From CAINVV01 sp037140615 (GTDB lineage: Bacteria > Bacteroidota > Bacteroidia > Bacteroidales > Prolixibacteraceae), in NCBI GenBank assembly GCA_037140615.1, contig JBAXED010000060.1, forward strand, positions 1-21,827: a DNA stretch of 21,827 bases, given 5' to 3'. A program made the position numbers and the translations under genes. Positions 1 through 7,858 of this stretch are shown here, piece by piece. The notes beneath the pieces are model-generated. The model was not told the DNA's origin. It was given only the letters and a program-made list of their open reading frames with translations, and searched no databases. The first letter of the stretch is position 1, and each line of letters begins with the position of its first letter.

Positions 1-70
1 GATGTCAAAGATACCTCCTCAGCGCATCCCGGCGCTCAACAAGCTCTTTGAGTTGCTCCTTCAAAATCAT
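1..70 (-). CDS. prfB: Peptide chain release factor 2, N-terminal fragment
   Basis: RF2 releases finished proteins from the ribosome at UGA and UAA codons. Only the first codons lie in the window; the gene runs off the left edge. Reading minus from ATG 68-70 gives MILKEQLKELVERRDALRRYL and then a TGA at 5-7. This matches the start of RF2, including the RRYL just before its programmed frameshift. Skipping the T at 7 continues as Asp-Ile, as in the mature protein, so the stop is the autoregulatory site and not a pseudogene mark. It starts 20 bases after the recX stop, so the two are probably co-transcribed. Identification rests on about 23 residues plus the frameshift motif, which is distinctive. 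Confidence 0.88.
4..19 (-). promoter_or_regulatory. prfB: RF2 programmed +1 frameshift site
   Basis: Read on minus, the site is AGGAGG (19-14), TAT, CTT (10-8), TGA (7-5) and C (4). This is the classic RF2 autoregulation signal: an internal SD-like hexamer three bases before the CTT slip codon, then a UGA in the weak UGAC context. When RF2 is scarce the ribosome slips +1 and makes full-length RF2. The SD hexamer is a perfect anti-SD complement, although normal starts in this window have almost no SD. Confidence 0.88.
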
Positions 71-90
71 TGCTGTTGCGGTTAAAATTT

Positions 91-576
91 TTACAAAGGT
101 AGAAATTTTAACCGCTCTATCATCCTGATAGCTTCGTCAGGTTCAAATCCACGGCTTTGAGCGAACGCCACCAATTTACCCCTGTAAGCATAGGGATCCT
201 TTTCTTTGATGGTTTTCGCTTTCGCTGAAATCAGGTCATGCAAGGTTTTTTGGTAGGCTTCGGCCGGTATCCCCGACAACGCTGTTTTGATGTGTTTTTC
301 TTCCAGTTGTTTCTGCCTCATTGCATAAGCCAATTTGATCTTTCCCCATTTGTTAAACTTAAATTTGTCGTGTACAAAACTTCTGGCAAAGCGTTCATGG
401 TTAATAAACCCTTCTTTATGTAAATAAGTCAACAATTTGGAGATTTCCTCCCTGGGAAGTTGCCAGTCACGGCACTTTATTTCAATGTCATAACTGCATT
501 TTTCTGACCTGCTGCAAAGATCAGAAGCCTTTGATAGTGCCTCTTTAAAAGTGATTTGTTGTCTGGAAATATCCAT
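91..576 (-). CDS. recX: RecX family regulatory protein
   Basis: RecX binds RecA filaments and modulates recombination and the SOS response. The 161-residue product has the normal length and the all-helical three-repeat layout of the family. Visible hallmarks are the first-repeat segment around residues 45-70 (LTYLHKEGFINHERFARSFV) and the following FKFNKWGKIKLAYAMRQK, which match the conserved 'G.i.D.rfA..yv..k....G...i...L..kgi' pattern. The C-terminal repeat (residues 125-158) keeps KLVAFAQSRGFEPDEA. The ATG at 576 is the first in-frame start and has only a poor SD. There is no recA next to it; here it lies directly upstream of prfB, probably in one transcript. A TATTTTTG -7 element lies 61-68 bases upstream. 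Confidence 0.86.
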   Translation of the reverse strand: MDISRQQITFKEALSKASDLCSRSEKCSYDIEIKCRDWQLPREEISKLLTYLHKEGFINHERFARSFVHDKFKFNKWGKIKLAYAMRQKQLEEKHIKTALSGIPAEAYQKTLHDLISAKAKTIKEKDPYAYRGKLVAFAQSRGFEPDEAIRMIERLKFLPL

Positions 577-636
577 ATCTGTTTGGTTTTTCCGGCAAAG
601 AATTAAAAGGTCAATTTTCGTGGAATACTATTAGAA

Positions 637-644
637 CAAAAATA
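637..644 (-). promoter_or_regulatory. Candidate -7 promoter element for recX-prfB
   Basis: Minus-strand TATTTTTG is a perfect match to the Bacteroidota consensus TAnnTTTG and would start a transcript near 630, about 54 bases before the recX ATG. No good -33 TTTG was found at the right distance, so this rests on one short element. Confidence 0.38.
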
Positions 645-735
645 CAGTTTTATTACCTGGATAATAAGAAAAGTAAAGTTTAAACAACAACCACATCATT
701 CTCGGAAAATTCAGATTATATTCAGGTAATTTGTT

Positions 736-743
736 TAAATTTG
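736..743 (+). promoter_or_regulatory. Candidate -7 promoter element for the kinase-Rieske-tag genes
   Basis: TAAATTTG matches the TAnnTTTG consensus and lies 47 bases before the histidine kinase ATG, predicting a leader of roughly 40 bases. The -33 region is not convincing. Together with the element at 637-644 it suggests divergent transcription from the 214-base gap between recX and the kinase. Confidence 0.38.
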
Positions 744-790
744 AAAATACTATGTTAAGTCGATCAAACCTATAACCAAGATTTAGCCAA

Positions 791-2434
791 ATGGCACAAA
801 ATTTAATGCACGAATTAAAAGAATTGCAAGCTGAGTATGATTCTTTAAAAGCCAACTTTGACAATTACAAACGGGAGCATGATCTGTTTGAAAAGGCATT
901 AAAGGAAAAAGAAGAAACTGAAGTCAGGCAAGCCAATTACCATTGGAGCAAAACCTTTGATGCGATTCAGGATGGGATCATGATCCTTGATGCAGATCAG
1001 CAAATCTTGCAAATGAACAAGGCATTTACAGAACTTTTGGGTCAGTCAAAAGAAGAAATGCATGGTCGGTTTTGCTATTCCTGCGTTCACAATTCAACAT
1101 CTGCCATTATTGATTGTCCATGTGTCCGGTCCCAGTCCAGCAGGCAAAGGGAGAAAACGGAAGTTACTGTCAATGGTTCAGTTTTCGAAGTTATGAATGA
1201 TCCTATTATGGATGAAAATGATGAAATAATCGGCTCTGTTCACATCATGATCGATATAACAAACCGCAAAAAGGCTGAAATGGAATTAATCGTGGCCAAG
1301 GAGCATGCTGAACAAAGCGACCGGTTAAAATCTTCCTTTCTAGCCAACATGAGTCACGAAATTCGCACACCAATGAATGGCATTCTTGGATTTGCCGGAC
1401 TTCTTAAAGAGCCTAATCTCGTGATGGAAGAACAGAAAACCTACATCAGTTTAATAGAAAAAAGTGGAACCAGATTACTTAACCTCATCAACGATCTGGT
1501 GAATATTTCGAAGGTTGAATCAGGACTCATGGAACTCAGCCTTACCTATACTAACCTAAATGAAAAGCTGGACTTTCTATACAAATTTTTCAGTTCGGAA
1601 GCAAATCAGAAAGGACTTAGATTATCCCTGAAAAGCACACTCTCAAATGAAGATTCCAGAATTACAACTGATCAGGATAAACTCTTTTCAATCCTCATCA
1701 ACCTGATCAAAAATGCCATAAAATTCACAAAAAGAGGAAGTGTAGAATTTGGATGCAGCCTAAAAGGATCCACGTATGAATTCTTTGTAAAAGATACAGG
1801 AATTGGCATTCCTGACGACAAACGTACGATCATTTTTGAGCGCTTTATGCAGGCGGATTCTGGTTTATCCAGAGGATATGAAGGTGCTGGGCTTGGACTT
1901 TCTATTGCCAAAGCTTATGTCGAAATGCTTGGTGGCAAAATTTGGGTAGAATCAGAGATTGGCATTGGAAGCTGCTTCTATTTTTCGATTCCTTCTGCTC
2001 ATAACGCAGCTAAAGAATTTACTGAAAATAAGATAATTCCGGAAGCTTTAAAATATGTACACAAAAGACCAACGATTCTTCTTGCTGAAGATGATGAAGA
2101 TTCGCTCTTGTATCTTTCCATCGTTATCAAAAATTTAAATTACAATCTTTTAGTTGCAAAATCAGGTGAACAGGCAGTTGATATTTGTAAAAATGTTCCG
2201 GAAATCGATCTTGTTCTCATGGACATTAAGATGCCAACCCTGGACGGATTTTATGCCGCCAAGTTGATCAAGGGATTTCGCCCTGAATTGATTATTATTG
2301 CGCAAACCGCTTATGCCATGGAATTGGAAAAAGTAATGTATGGCGAAATTTTTAATGCCTATCTGACAAAGCCGATTCACGCCGATGAATTGAGAAAAAC
2401 AATCAATAAATATATGAATTCGAAAACTATATGA
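791..2434 (+). CDS. Soluble PAS hybrid histidine kinase with receiver
   Basis: A sensor kinase that autophosphorylates on His and passes phosphate to its own receiver. Order of parts in 547 residues: N-terminal coiled coil (about 5-48), PAS domain (about 50-160), HisKA with the H-box FLANMSHEIRTPMNG (His189), HATPase with N-box NLIKNAIKFT (Asn308), G1 DTGIGIP (335-341) and G2 GAGLGL (365-370), then a receiver (428-545) with acidic pair Asp434/Asp435, phospho-acceptor Asp478 in LVLMDIKMP, Thr506 and Lys527. There is no signal peptide or membrane segment, so it should sense a cytoplasmic cue. The PAS carries Cys95, Cys98, Cys109 and Cys111, a possible metal or redox site, although two of these are common in such PAS domains. 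No DNA-binding output is present. Its stop overlaps the start of the Rieske gene (ATGA). Confidence 0.93.
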   Translation: MAQNLMHELKELQAEYDSLKANFDNYKREHDLFEKALKEKEETEVRQANYHWSKTFDAIQDGIMILDADQQILQMNKAFTELLGQSKEEMHGRFCYSCVHNSTSAIIDCPCVRSQSSRQREKTEVTVNGSVFEVMNDPIMDENDEIIGSVHIMIDITNRKKAEMELIVAKEHAEQSDRLKSSFLANMSHEIRTPMNGILGFAGLLKEPNLVMEEQKTYISLIEKSGTRLLNLINDLVNISKVESGLMELSLTYTNLNEKLDFLYKFFSSEANQKGLRLSLKSTLSNEDSRITTDQDKLFSILINLIKNAIKFTKRGSVEFGCSLKGSTYEFFVKDTGIGIPDDKRTIIFERFMQADSGLSRGYEGAGLGLSIAKAYVEMLGGKIWVESEIGIGSCFYFSIPSAHNAAKEFTENKIIPEALKYVHKRPTILLAEDDEDSLLYLSIVIKNLNYNLLVAKSGEQAVDICKNVPEIDLVLMDIKMPTLDGFYAAKLIKGFRPELIIIAQTAYAMELEKVMYGEIFNAYLTKPIHADELRKTINKYMNSKTI

Positions 2435-3399
2435 TCTTCAATCAATGGTATGTAATTCTTGAATCTAACGAGCTGAAGCATCGAAAACCCCTAAAAATAA
2501 AACGCCTCAATCAACAACTTGCACTTTGGCGAGACGATAAAGGCAATGTATGCTGTATTTCAGACAGGTGCTGCCATCGGGGAGCCTCCCTATCATGCGG
2601 TAAGCTGCTAAATGGTCATTTAGAGTGTCCGTTTCATGGATTTGTTTTTGACAAGACTGGAAAGGTACAGGTGATTCCGGCTAACGGAAAGAATAAGAGC
2701 GTTCCTGAGAGCATGAAAGTTCAGGCTTATTCGACTTACGAAGCCTATGGACTTATCTGGCTATGGTGGGGCGAGGAGGAGAAGAAAAATGATGTGCCTT
2801 TTTTCTTCCGGGAGCTGGCTGATTTTTCCTATTCCAGTGCAAAGGATCATTGGAATATTCACTATTCCAGGGCCATAGAGAATCAACTGGATGTTGTCCA
2901 CCTGCCATTCGTACATGCAACAACAATTGGAAGGGGAAACAAGACTCTGGTAAACGGTCCGGTAGTGACACTGGAAAATGATCTGTTAACCTTTTATGTC
3001 CACAATGTCAGGGATGATGGCAAAACGACTCCACTCAAACCTGACGAGATTGAAAATTATCACGAACTATTTAGCTTACAGTTCCGTTTTCCAAATATCT
3101 GGCAAAATTTTATTTCTGATAAAATTAGGGCATTTGCTGCTTTTGTTCCAGTTGATGAAGAGCATACAATCATTTACATCCGGTATTATCAGCGGTTAAT
3201 CAAAATCCCCTTACTCAAAGAGTTGTTCAATTTTCTTGGGAAAGTATCCAGTATCATTATTCTTCGTCAAGATAAAAGGGTCGTTGAAACACAGCATCCC
3301 AGAAAATCAGAATTAAAAATGGACGAAAGATTGATTATGGGCGACAAACCCATAGTAGAATACCGGAAATACAGACAATTTTTGATGGGGGAACTTTAA
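2431..3399 (+). CDS. Rieske non-heme iron oxygenase, alpha-subunit type
   Basis: A predicted O2-dependent oxygenase that would hydroxylate or demethylate an unknown, probably ring-containing substrate and take electrons from a reductase not found here. The 322 residues hold an N-terminal [2Fe-2S] Rieske domain with Cys47-x-His49 and Cys66-x2-His69 (CCHRG and CPFHGF). The catalytic domain has the mononuclear iron motif NQLDVVHLPFVH (Asn151, Asp154, His157, His162), with the spacing of known ring-hydroxylating oxygenases. The overall look is closest to the pheophorbide-oxygenase / vanillate-demethylase-like group of single-component alpha subunits. The ATG overlaps the kinase stop by four bases, so translation is probably coupled. 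Substrate cannot be read from the sequence. Confidence 0.9.
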   Translation: MIFNQWYVILESNELKHRKPLKIKRLNQQLALWRDDKGNVCCISDRCCHRGASLSCGKLLNGHLECPFHGFVFDKTGKVQVIPANGKNKSVPESMKVQAYSTYEAYGLIWLWWGEEEKKNDVPFFFRELADFSYSSAKDHWNIHYSRAIENQLDVVHLPFVHATTIGRGNKTLVNGPVVTLENDLLTFYVHNVRDDGKTTPLKPDEIENYHELFSLQFRFPNIWQNFISDKIRAFAAFVPVDEEHTIIYIRYYQRLIKIPLLKELFNFLGKVSSIIILRQDKRVVETQHPRKSELKMDERLIMGDKPIVEYRKYRQFLMGEL

Positions 3400-3437
3400 A
3401 AAAGCATACCATCAATCCACTCTTTACTAAAACTCAA

Positions 3438-3989
3438 ATGGAAAAACCAAAGTCTTACTGCGAACTCGTTGAACAGTACGATGCATCTAATGTGCACCGG
3501 ATATACCACGACAATAAATATGGTTTTCTGATCGAAGACGACAATGAACTCTTTGAGCTTTTGATTCTGGAAATTTTTCAGGCCGGATTAAGCTGGACGA
3601 CTATCTTACAAAAAAGACGGAATTTTCAGAATGCTTTTCATCAATTCAATATCCCGGTAGTTGCTGCCTACCAGGAAACCGACAGGCAGCGTTTGCTGAA
3701 TGATGCAGGGATCATCCGAAACCGGTTAAAGATTGAAGCGACCATTCACAATGCAAATGTACTTTTGCAATTGCAGAAGGATTTTGGTTCATTCAAGAAT
3801 TGGCTGGATCACCATCATCCAAAGACAAAAGAAGAGTGGGTAAAGCAATTTAAGCGAACCTTCAAGTTTACCGGCGGCGAAATTGTCAATGAGTTCATGA
3901 TGAGTGCAGGCTATCTGCCAGGGGCGCATATTGAGAATTGTGCGGTATACAAAGAAGCAATAAAATCAAAGCCCCCATGGATTAGATAA
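3438..3989 (+). CDS. tag: DNA-3-methyladenine glycosylase I
   Basis: Removes 3-methyladenine from alkylated DNA to start base-excision repair. The 183-residue protein fits the Tag family (about 187 in E. coli). It keeps the 'zinc snap' ligands Cys8, His24, His164 and Cys168, the YHDNKYG motif, the catalytic-site Glu45 in LEIFQAGLSW, and the helix-hairpin-helix-like stretch with DAGIIRNRLKI. It lies 38 bases after the Rieske gene on the same strand and may share its transcript. No ada or alkA gene is nearby. Recognition is strong. Confidence 0.95.
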   Translation: MEKPKSYCELVEQYDASNVHRIYHDNKYGFLIEDDNELFELLILEIFQAGLSWTTILQKRRNFQNAFHQFNIPVVAAYQETDRQRLLNDAGIIRNRLKIEATIHNANVLLQLQKDFGSFKNWLDHHHPKTKEEWVKQFKRTFKFTGGEIVNEFMMSAGYLPGAHIENCAVYKEAIKSKPPWIR

Positions 3990-4030
3990 TAGGTTACACT
4001 TAATTTTAGATTGATTTAATTTATTTAACA

Positions 4031-4059
4031 TTTGATTGGCATGGTTTATGCATATTTTC
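4031..4059 (+). promoter_or_regulatory. Possible promoter before the 4100-6862 gene pair
   Basis: TTTG at 4031-4034 is followed after 18 bases by TATTTTC (4053-4059), a partial match to the Bacteroidota -33/-7 pair. It lies about 40 bases before the chosen ATG at 4100. The match at the 3' end of the -7 box is poor, so this is weak. Confidence 0.25.
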
Positions 4060-4099
4060 ATTGACGGCACAAAAAGCCTTAACCGATTGTCAACGAAAA

Positions 4100-4873
4100 A
4101 TGAATAGTATGAAAACTCAAAGAGATGAAATGAAAAGAACCTACGATGATAGGTTCCTTTTGCACAAGAACAATTTTGCCCTACTTGTTATATTATTCTT
4201 TGCATTAAGCAGCTGCAGCACTCCATCCCTGGCCCAAAGAGCAAGCATTCAAATAAATCTTCAACTTCCATCGTGGGCACCTGATTACAGCAATAACCAT
4301 TTGGTACGTTACTATTACTTACCTGATATTGAGTGCTACTACGACGTGAGAAACCGTGAATTCATTTACATGGAGGATGGAGAATGGATGTTCGGCAGAT
4401 CTTTACCCCCCGTTTATGCCTGGCTCGATCTCAACGATTGCTTCATTGTTGCCCTTGACACACGTGTTATTGAGCCCTGGAGGCACTTCCGTTACTATGT
4501 ATCCCACTATCCAAGGTATTATTATAGAACAGTGTACAGGGACAGATACCAGGATCGGGATCATCCTTTGCGCGGGTTCAATGAAAATGAGCGTGAAGTT
4601 GTTTACAACCGCCGTTCAGAAAGGGATGATAACTCCTATGACCGCAGAAATGAACCCAGACGGGAGGAGAATAACCGCTCAGGAGAAAGAAAGGAATTAA
4701 ATAATAAAAGAGACTATCCCGAGAGAAGAGTTGAGTCGACCCATCCATCAGAACCTGTAAAATATTATGGTCGCGAGGTTGGAAAGCCGGTAAGAGTGCA
4801 GCGCAACATGAAAAGAGGTGAAGAAATAAAAGTAAGGGAGGAAAAACAACCCAAAGAGTATAGACAAAGGTAA
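4100..4873 (+). CDS. Secreted Arg/Tyr-rich protein of unknown function
   Basis: No function recognised. From ATG 4100 it is 257 residues. A long charged N-tail (about 27 residues) precedes a hydrophobic segment NFALLVILFFALSSC; the LSSC could be a lipobox, and SLAQ just after it could instead be a signal-peptidase I site, so lipoprotein or secreted protein is open. The globular part (about 45-140) is rich in Trp and Tyr: WAPDY, VRYYYLPDIECYYD, REFIYMEDGEWMFGRSLPPVYAWLDL. This resembles a family of uncharacterised exported Bacteroidota proteins that I know only by pattern. The last 100 residues are low-complexity Arg/Glu/Asp/Asn, probably disordered. An in-frame TTG at 4061 is less likely; ATG 4109 and 4130 are alternatives, the latter after AAAGAGATGA. 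GH127 follows after 12 bases. Confidence 0.72.
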   Translation: MNSMKTQRDEMKRTYDDRFLLHKNNFALLVILFFALSSCSTPSLAQRASIQINLQLPSWAPDYSNNHLVRYYYLPDIECYYDVRNREFIYMEDGEWMFGRSLPPVYAWLDLNDCFIVALDTRVIEPWRHFRYYVSHYPRYYYRTVYRDRYQDRDHPLRGFNENEREVVYNRRSERDDNSYDRRNEPRREENNRSGERKELNNKRDYPERRVESTHPSEPVKYYGREVGKPVRVQRNMKRGEEIKVREEKQPKEYRQR

Positions 4874-4885
4874 AAGATATTATAA

Positions 4886-6862
4886 ATGATCAATCACATC
4901 TGGTTCTTGTGGCTATTGTTGGTATCGCTTGGTTTACAAGCACAACCTGCCTATTATGAGTACCCAATCACATCGGTTCCTATTAAAAATGTTGAACTGA
5001 CCGATAATTTTTGGTTGCCAAAGATCAAAATCATTCAGGATACTACCATCCAATATGCCCTTGACAAATGCAAATCCGAGGGTCGAATGGAAAGTTTTCT
5101 GATTGCCGGAGGCAAGATAAAGGGAAAAGTAAGGGGAAAAATGCCTTTCGATGATACTGATCTCTACAAAATCATTGAAGGTGCATCCTATACCTTGATC
5201 AGCAAACCCAATGCTGCTTTGGATGCGACTCTGGACTCCCTGATAGCCATCATTAAAATCGGACAAGAGCCGGATGGATACCTCACGACCTGGTTTACCA
5301 TCGATAGAATGAGTCCACCGGCTAAATGGGTAAAACCTTCCATGAACCGCTGGGAAAGTGAACGTATGAGCCATGAACTTTACAACAGTGGCCACTTGTT
5401 TGAGGCGGCTGCTGCTCACTTCCGGGCTACCGGCAAAAGAAATTTTCTGGACATAGCTCTTAAAAATGCAGATTTGCTGGTGGCCAATTTTGGTCCCGGG
5501 AAACTGATGATCCCCCCCGGTCACGAAATAGTTGAGACTGGTTTGATACAGCTTTATCAGATTACAAAAAATACCAGATACCTGGAGTTATCAAAGTTTT
5601 ACATGGACCAGCGCGGGGATTCTACCTCGCACAAGCTATTCGGCGAATACAGCCAGGATCATATCTCGGTTGTGAAACAGGACCAGGCAGTCGGCCATGC
5701 GGTCCGCGCAGTCTACCTTTATGCAGGAATGGCCGATGTGGCTGCCATTTTTCATGACCAGGCTTACCTTGCAGCAGTCAACAATATATGGGAAAACATG
5801 GTCTCAAAAAAAATGTACCTGACAGGCGGAATCGGAGCCAGGCACAGCGGTGAAGCTTTCGGTGAGAACTATGAACTACCCAATTTAACTGCGTACAATG
5901 AAACCTGTGCCGCCATTGGTGATGTGTACTGGAACCACAGGCTGTTCCTTCTGACCGGCGATTCAAAATATTACGATATCATCGAAAGATCGTTGTACAA
6001 TGGACTTATTTCAGGAATATCAGCTGATGGCCGGAAATTTTTCTATCCAAATCCGCTTGAGTCAGATGGGAAATATCTCTTCAATAAGGGAGCAAGCACC
6101 CGGCAGTCGTGGTTCGACTGCTCTTGCTGCCCCACCAATCTGATACGGTTTATTCCATCAGTACCCGGATTGATTTACGCCACAGATAAAAATGGTTTGT
6201 TTGTAAACCTGTTTATTTCGAATAAAACTACTGTTTTAGTTCATGAAGCAAAGGTTCAAATATCTCAGCAGACCGGTTACCCTTGGTACGGAAAAGTCGA
6301 ATTTACTCTGAAGCCTGAGAAGAAAAGTACATTTACCATAAATATCCGTATCCCCGGATGGGCCAGAAACCAGGTCCTGCCTGGAAATCTATATAGCTAT
6401 CTTGATGTAAACACGGCTAAAATCAGTATAAAAATCAACGGGAAAGAGGTCAAACCGGTCGTTCGAAATGGTTATGCCGAGATAACAAAAGAATGGAGCC
6501 CAAATGATCGGATCACTCTTAATCTTCCAATGCAGCTCAGGCGTGTAACCACTGATGAAAAAGTAGCGACAAATCAAAATCTGGTGGCAATTGAGAGAGG
6601 CCCAATCGTTTATTGTGCTGAGGAGGTGGACAACAAGGATAAAATGGCCAACTGCAGCATCCCTGATAAAGCAATGCTTAACATGGATTCGAAAAATATT
6701 CTTTCCGGTTCGGTAAACGTTGTCAGGGTAACCGGCATGTCATCTCCCCAAAACAATAACCAATCAAACACTGAAACTAAACCTTCTGAGCTCACATTAA
6801 TTCCCTATTATTTATGGTCTAATAGAGGTCCGGGGAAAATGAAGGTTTGGTTCCTCAGGTGA
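4886..6862 (+). CDS. GH127 beta-L-arabinofuranosidase (DUF1680)
   Basis: A secreted glycosidase predicted to release L-arabinofuranose from beta-linked plant oligosaccharides or glycoproteins. A signal peptide is clear at residues 1-20 (WLLLVSLGLQAQ). The (alpha/alpha)6-barrel part carries the GH127 catalytic set as I remember it from HypBA1: Glu323 in GEAFGE (acid/base), the zinc ligands Glu339 and Cys341 in NETC, the nucleophile Cys414 and ligand Cys415 in SCCPTN. The C-terminal beta domain ends in the usual NRGPGKMKVW. At 658 residues it appears complete. It lies 12 bases after the Arg/Tyr-rich gene. No SusC/D pair or other glycosidase is next to it, so it is not in an obvious polysaccharide locus. 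Related families GH146 or DUF1680 members of other specificity are possible. Confidence 0.9.
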   Translation: MINHIWFLWLLLVSLGLQAQPAYYEYPITSVPIKNVELTDNFWLPKIKIIQDTTIQYALDKCKSEGRMESFLIAGGKIKGKVRGKMPFDDTDLYKIIEGASYTLISKPNAALDATLDSLIAIIKIGQEPDGYLTTWFTIDRMSPPAKWVKPSMNRWESERMSHELYNSGHLFEAAAAHFRATGKRNFLDIALKNADLLVANFGPGKLMIPPGHEIVETGLIQLYQITKNTRYLELSKFYMDQRGDSTSHKLFGEYSQDHISVVKQDQAVGHAVRAVYLYAGMADVAAIFHDQAYLAAVNNIWENMVSKKMYLTGGIGARHSGEAFGENYELPNLTAYNETCAAIGDVYWNHRLFLLTGDSKYYDIIERSLYNGLISGISADGRKFFYPNPLESDGKYLFNKGASTRQSWFDCSCCPTNLIRFIPSVPGLIYATDKNGLFVNLFISNKTTVLVHEAKVQISQQTGYPWYGKVEFTLKPEKKSTFTINIRIPGWARNQVLPGNLYSYLDVNTAKISIKINGKEVKPVVRNGYAEITKEWSPNDRITLNLPMQLRRVTTDEKVATNQNLVAIERGPIVYCAEEVDNKDKMANCSIPDKAMLNMDSKNILSGSVNVVRVTGMSSPQNNNQSNTETKPSELTLIPYYLWSNRGPGKMKVWFLR

Positions 6863-6966
6863 CAGATAGACTGGAACGGGAACTTCAGGTTGATAAGGCT
6901 GATAAAATTGTAATTTTACTCAATTCACAACGACTAACTGTGGAAACAACGGTGGCCTCTTATTAA
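6859..6966 (+). other. Short ORF overlapping the GH127 stop, possible gene remnant
   Basis: A GTG overlaps the GH127 stop (GTGA) and opens 35 codons that read like real protein (ADKIVILLNSQRL, ending VETTVASY). The frame is open back to a TAG at 6823 without any ATG. I do not recognise the sequence. It could be the tail of a lost gene, a small coupled peptide, or chance. It fills most of the 124-base gap before the NapH-like gene. Confidence 0.22.
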
Positions 6967-6986
6967 ATTTACCTGGGATCGAACTT

Positions 6987-7847
6987 ATGCAAAGGTACAA
7001 ATCTGTATTAATGCCTTTTCTAATAGGCGTTTTTATCGCGCTTATTTTATACAAAACCCTTCACTGGTGGGTATTCCTAGTGATATTTCCATGGATTGGT
7101 TTCTCCATAAGTCTGGGAATCTTACTTCGGCAAACCTTAAAAGGCAGGAAGAGACTGATTGGCCGAAAGGTTTCCATCCTGATGATTCTGCCCTGTCTGC
7201 TGATTTTTGTTCCTATCATCAACCATGAAAATTTCCAACTGGAAGGGGTCGTTCTGATTGTTCTGGTTGGATTTTTCGGTAAGGGGTTTATACACTATGC
7301 CATAGCCAAACTATTTGGACCGCTCATCTGGCGTCGGGGATTTTGCGGTTATGCCTGCTGGACGGCTGCAATTCTGGATTGGTTACCAATCAAAGGATAC
7401 AACAACAAGATTCCCCGCTCCTACAGGAATATCAGGTACATTTCACTGCTTGTATCAATACTATTGCCCGTATATCTGATTTTCATGGCATCGTATAATC
7501 CATGGACAGATTACCTCAACAAGCAAGAGATGAACTGGATGTTCATCAGCAATGGAATTTACTACCTGATTGGCATTCCATTGGCATTCCTTCTGTCAGA
7601 CAAAAGGGCCTTTTGCAAGTATGTTTGTCCGGTTTCACTGGTTATGACTCCGACGAGTAAAATAGGATTAATCAGGATTAAACCAAACCTGCAGCAAACC
7701 TGCACCGGCTGTAAATCATGCAACAAACATTGTCCGATGGGTGTTGATGTCATGAGTTACATGCAACAAAACAAACCTATTCAGGATACGGAGTGTATCC
7801 TCTGCAACGATTGTTCAATCATTTGTCCGGCACATAAAATCACATAA
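6987..7847 (+). CDS. NapH-like membrane 4Fe-4S ferredoxin protein
   Basis: A membrane electron-transfer protein of the NapH/NosR/CcoG-like '4Fe-4S binding' group. The 286 residues contain about six hydrophobic segments in the first 205. Two cytoplasmic Cys pairs typical of this group are present: FCGYAC (Cys120, Cys124) and FCKYVCP (Cys210, Cys214). Two classic ferredoxin clusters then follow: Cys239/242/245/249 (CTGCKSCNKHCPM) and Cys270/273/276/280 (CILCNDCSIICPA). It ends directly after the last cluster. No nitrate, nitrous-oxide or cytochrome oxidase genes are near, so the partner is unknown. The next gene, a membrane methyltransferase, starts 11 bases later, so the two are probably one operon. 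The role in quinol or thiol redox is inference. Confidence 0.86.
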   Translation: MQRYKSVLMPFLIGVFIALILYKTLHWWVFLVIFPWIGFSISLGILLRQTLKGRKRLIGRKVSILMILPCLLIFVPIINHENFQLEGVVLIVLVGFFGKGFIHYAIAKLFGPLIWRRGFCGYACWTAAILDWLPIKGYNNKIPRSYRNIRYISLLVSILLPVYLIFMASYNPWTDYLNKQEMNWMFISNGIYYLIGIPLAFLLSDKRAFCKYVCPVSLVMTPTSKIGLIRIKPNLQQTCTGCKSCNKHCPMGVDVMSYMQQNKPIQDTECILCNDCSIICPAHKIT

Positions 7848-7858
7848 AATTTCCCAAA

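Noticed and set aside
4934..5524. 196-codon minus-strand ORF inside the GH127 gene
   Set aside because: Antisense shadow; GH127 motifs are continuous on the plus strand here.
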